Source of the DNA: an uncultured Saprospiraceae bacterium
GTDB taxonomy: Bacteria > Bacteroidota > Bacteroidia > Chitinophagales > Saprospiraceae
Direction of reading: 5' to 3'
Length of the DNA: 64,000 nt
NCBI GenBank assembly: GCA_937139495.1
Contig: CAKZQC010000046.1
Coordinates: 62,001-126,000, forward strand
Positions within the stretch are counted from its first letter, which is position 1; each line of letters begins with the position of its first letter. The notes beneath the pieces are model-generated. The model searched no databases and had not been told where the DNA came from. It was given only the letters and a program-made list of their open reading frames with translations. A program made the position numbers and the translations under genes. Shown piece after piece: positions 62,253 through 64,000 of this stretch.

Positions 62253-63668
62253 TTAGGATTCTGGAGCAGGGGGACGCCGTTTGGGTGGCGTATCTTTGAC
62301 CTCTAAATCAATATGTGCTTCCTCACTAAAGGTGTCCGTTAGCTTTCGGACAATCTCAAATTCGTGCAAAAACACGGCTGCAATAACCCGAATAATCGTA
62401 TAAGTAGGTATGGCGATTACCATTCCTGTAATCCCTCCTATCTGCGCTCCTGCTACGACCACTATGAATATTTCGAGTGGATGCGCCGATACACTATTGG
62501 AAAAAATATAAGGTTGCAAAATGAAATTGTCACCTGCTTGCATGACTGCAAAAGTAATCAATACACTGTACAACATAGGCAAGGTATCTATATAAAAATC
62601 AGCCTCTAAATTGGAACTAATCGTAACCATTACAGCAAAAGCGGCCCCTATCATAGGACCTATATAAGGTATAATATTGATGAGTGCCGCAAAAAAACCA
62701 ATCAAGAAAGAATTGGGAACACCAAATAAAGAAAGTAACCCTGTCAAGAAAACAGTAATGACGATTACTTGCAAAAATACCCCTCCAAAGTACCGACTCA
62801 ATAAATGTTTAATATCTTGGAGAGCGGTATCGGTTCTATCAAAATGTCGCCGTGGCATGACCTTTTTGAGTGCATTACCAAACAGCTTTTCATCTTTCAG
62901 AAAAAAGAAAGTAATGAAGGTGACTGAACTCAATAACACTAAAAAATTGCCAAATAAATTGACCGCAAACAAAACGGTATTAGTGATTATTTTGGAAGGA
63001 CTGATATATTCCAAAGCCTGTTTTTTGATTTTGGTCAATGGCGAGGCTTCTGCTTCTTCTTTGTATTCTTGAAATATAGTATTGGCGTTTTTGTTATTAC
63101 TCTCTGCTGGCAGCAGAATCTGCAAATCTAAACTAATGTTTGTTTGAGAAGCAACATCTCCAGCAGGATTCAAAAGAGAATCTATTCGTACCGTTTTGGT
63201 AATAACCTGTGGCTCTTTGGAGACGTTCCTGGTGGGATCAACGATGATTTCGCCCAACAACGATGTAGAATCTGGAATAGGGATTTCTACGGGAACTTCC
63301 GTAAGCCCTTTTTCTACCATCCACTCATTGAAGTGTGCAATAGGTTCTTCCAAACTATCCAAGATATTGTTATAATCTACTTTGGCTAGATTTCGTCCTT
63401 GTTGCAGTATAATAGGTGCGAAAATACTGACGAACCCAATCAGAATACCATAAAAGAAAAAGATGACCAGCACCGAACAAAGTGCGGGAGGCAAACTCCA
63501 TTTTTTTATCTTTACCCCTCGAAGCATTTTCATAATCGGCGACCCCAACAGTGACAAGACCCAAGCCAAGACAATCCAAGTAAAAATAGTACTAAAATAG
63601 TACACTATCAAGCCAAAAAAAAGGATACTAGCGAGCACTCCTATATACTTAGAATATTTTTTTTTCAT
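62253..63668 (-). CDS. AI-2E family transporter
   Basis: 471 residues from the ATG at 63668 (MKKKYSKYIGVLASILFFGL); the frame extends to a TTG at 63749, upstream of the predicted transcription start. Several transmembrane segments (PFAM AI-2E_transport), with the typical FGVPNSFLIGFFAALINIIPYIGPMIG and PLEIFIVVVAGAQIGGITGMV. A long periplasmic or cytoplasmic insert at about 100-215 is unusual. Family includes YdiK/TqsA-like exporters and Na+/H+ antiporters; the substrate is unknown. The C-terminal tail is Pro-rich. Confidence 0.87.
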   Translation of the reverse strand: MKKKYSKYIGVLASILFFGLIVYYFSTIFTWIVLAWVLSLLGSPIMKMLRGVKIKKWSLPPALCSVLVIFFFYGILIGFVSIFAPIILQQGRNLAKVDYNNILDSLEEPIAHFNEWMVEKGLTEVPVEIPIPDSTSLLGEIIVDPTRNVSKEPQVITKTVRIDSLLNPAGDVASQTNISLDLQILLPAESNNKNANTIFQEYKEEAEASPLTKIKKQALEYISPSKIITNTVLFAVNLFGNFLVLLSSVTFITFFFLKDEKLFGNALKKVMPRRHFDRTDTALQDIKHLLSRYFGGVFLQVIVITVFLTGLLSLFGVPNSFLIGFFAALINIIPYIGPMIGAAFAVMVTISSNLEADFYIDTLPMLYSVLITFAVMQAGDNFILQPYIFSNSVSAHPLEIFIVVVAGAQIGGITGMVIAIPTYTIIRVIAAVFLHEFEIVRKLTDTFSEEAHIDLEVKDTPPKRRPPAPES

Positions 63669-63706
63669 ATCAATCAGGAGCTCTAGGATATATTTAGTTA
63701 ATGGGT

Positions 63707-63740
63707 CAAATATAGTATTAGCTGACCAGTACAGACCAAA
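63707..63740 (-). promoter_or_regulatory. promoter of the AI-2E transporter gene
   Basis: On the minus strand, TTTG (63740-63737), 22-base spacer, TATATTTG (63714-63707). Matches the Bacteroidota consensus with a slightly long spacer. Predicted start near 63700 supports the ATG at 63668. Confidence 0.5.
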
Positions 63741-64000
63741 CGGCTGCAATGTGCTAGCAACAAATATAGTTGTTTAAAGTTCATTACCCTAGAGATACGA
63801 TTTATAATTATTAATAATAAAACACCTCATTTTTGCTATCTTTTTATTAATATCGTCTTGGGGATAGCTGTTTTGTTTTAGTCTCCCTGTTAGTTTTTTT
63901 AAAAATTACTTTAGTACAGGACAAAAAACTATTATCAACGAGGTACTAAGCACTTTCAAAGTGCTTAGTACCTTATTTGAAGGCTAAACAATACCTTTGG
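63741..64000. other. right end of window, non-coding
   Basis: AT-rich sequence with no coding signal. It contains a strong hairpin at 63941-63973. Confidence 0.5.
63941..63973. terminator. hairpin near window end, probable terminator
   Basis: AGGTACTAAGCACTT-TCA-AAGTGCTTAGTACCT, perfect 15-base stem followed by TATTTG. Likely the terminator of a minus-strand gene beyond the window. Confidence 0.6.

Overview
The window looks like chromosome of a Bacteroidota bacterium, probably a gliding marine Saprospiria-like or Flavobacteriia-like lineage; the class is inferred from gene content only. Evidence: gliding/type IX secretion (T9SS) genes (gldJ, porP/sprF-like, porU, porV, gldD, gldE), several very large secreted proteins with T9SS C-terminal sorting domains of both type A and type B, three PD40/OmpA-type envelope proteins, many lipoproteins, AT-rich DNA, few Shine-Dalgarno sequences, and promoters of the Bacteroidota kind (TAnnTTTG at -7). 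No prophage, complete insertion sequence, CRISPR array or rRNA operon was seen.

Layout. 0-9.5 kb: T9SS locus, gldJ and a porP/sprF-like gene on the minus strand, porU, porV and a small lipoprotein on the plus strand. 9.5-12.2 kb: two tandem RlaP-type nucleotidyltransferases and a Lys-rich secreted protein. 12.2-15.8 kb: a 104-bp-period direct duplication followed by the operon phhA-aroB-apbE and a DUF3467 gene. 16-21.9 kb: a lipoprotein, then minus-strand gldE-gldD-rlmB, ssb, and lipoprotein-mutY. 22-28 kb: hypothetical gene, UvrD/PcrA helicase, a MITE-like palindrome, an EamA transporter and small unknown genes. 28.4-37.7 kb: a 1466-residue Ig-like repeat adhesin with a T9SS signal, a TPR-PD40 protein with three OmpA domains, and a TPR-PD40 protein without OmpA. 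38-42.7 kb: tRNA-Lys, a His-rich DUF4920 lipoprotein, a Cys-rich lipoprotein overlapping a T9SS-sorted protein, a divergent ZIP transporter and a CAU-decoding tRNA. 42.8-49.1 kb: HAD hydrolase, an unknown secreted protein, VanY-type carboxypeptidase, YgjP-type metallopeptidase, a cystathionine gamma-synthase-type enzyme and DUF1015. 49.2-60.2 kb: a 2075-residue M43-type protease/adhesin with type B sorting domain, mnmG, and another PD40-OmpA protein. 60.3 kb to the end: bestrophin, rhomboid protease and AI-2E family transporter.

How they fit together (inference): GldJ, GldD, GldE, PorU, PorV and the PorP/SprF-like protein build or serve the T9SS, which would export and anchor the sorting-domain proteins encoded at 28.4, 39.6 and 49.3 kb. 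The PD40/OmpA proteins probably tie outer-membrane parts to peptidoglycan. The rest is housekeeping. The least explained items are the tandem RlaP pair, the intergenic repeat families (a 166-bp palindrome with TA flanks, a ~70-bp dispersed repeat, a 104-bp-period duplication), the triple OmpA protein, and the metal-related oddities (two His-rich secreted proteins and a ZIP transporter lacking the usual His ligands).
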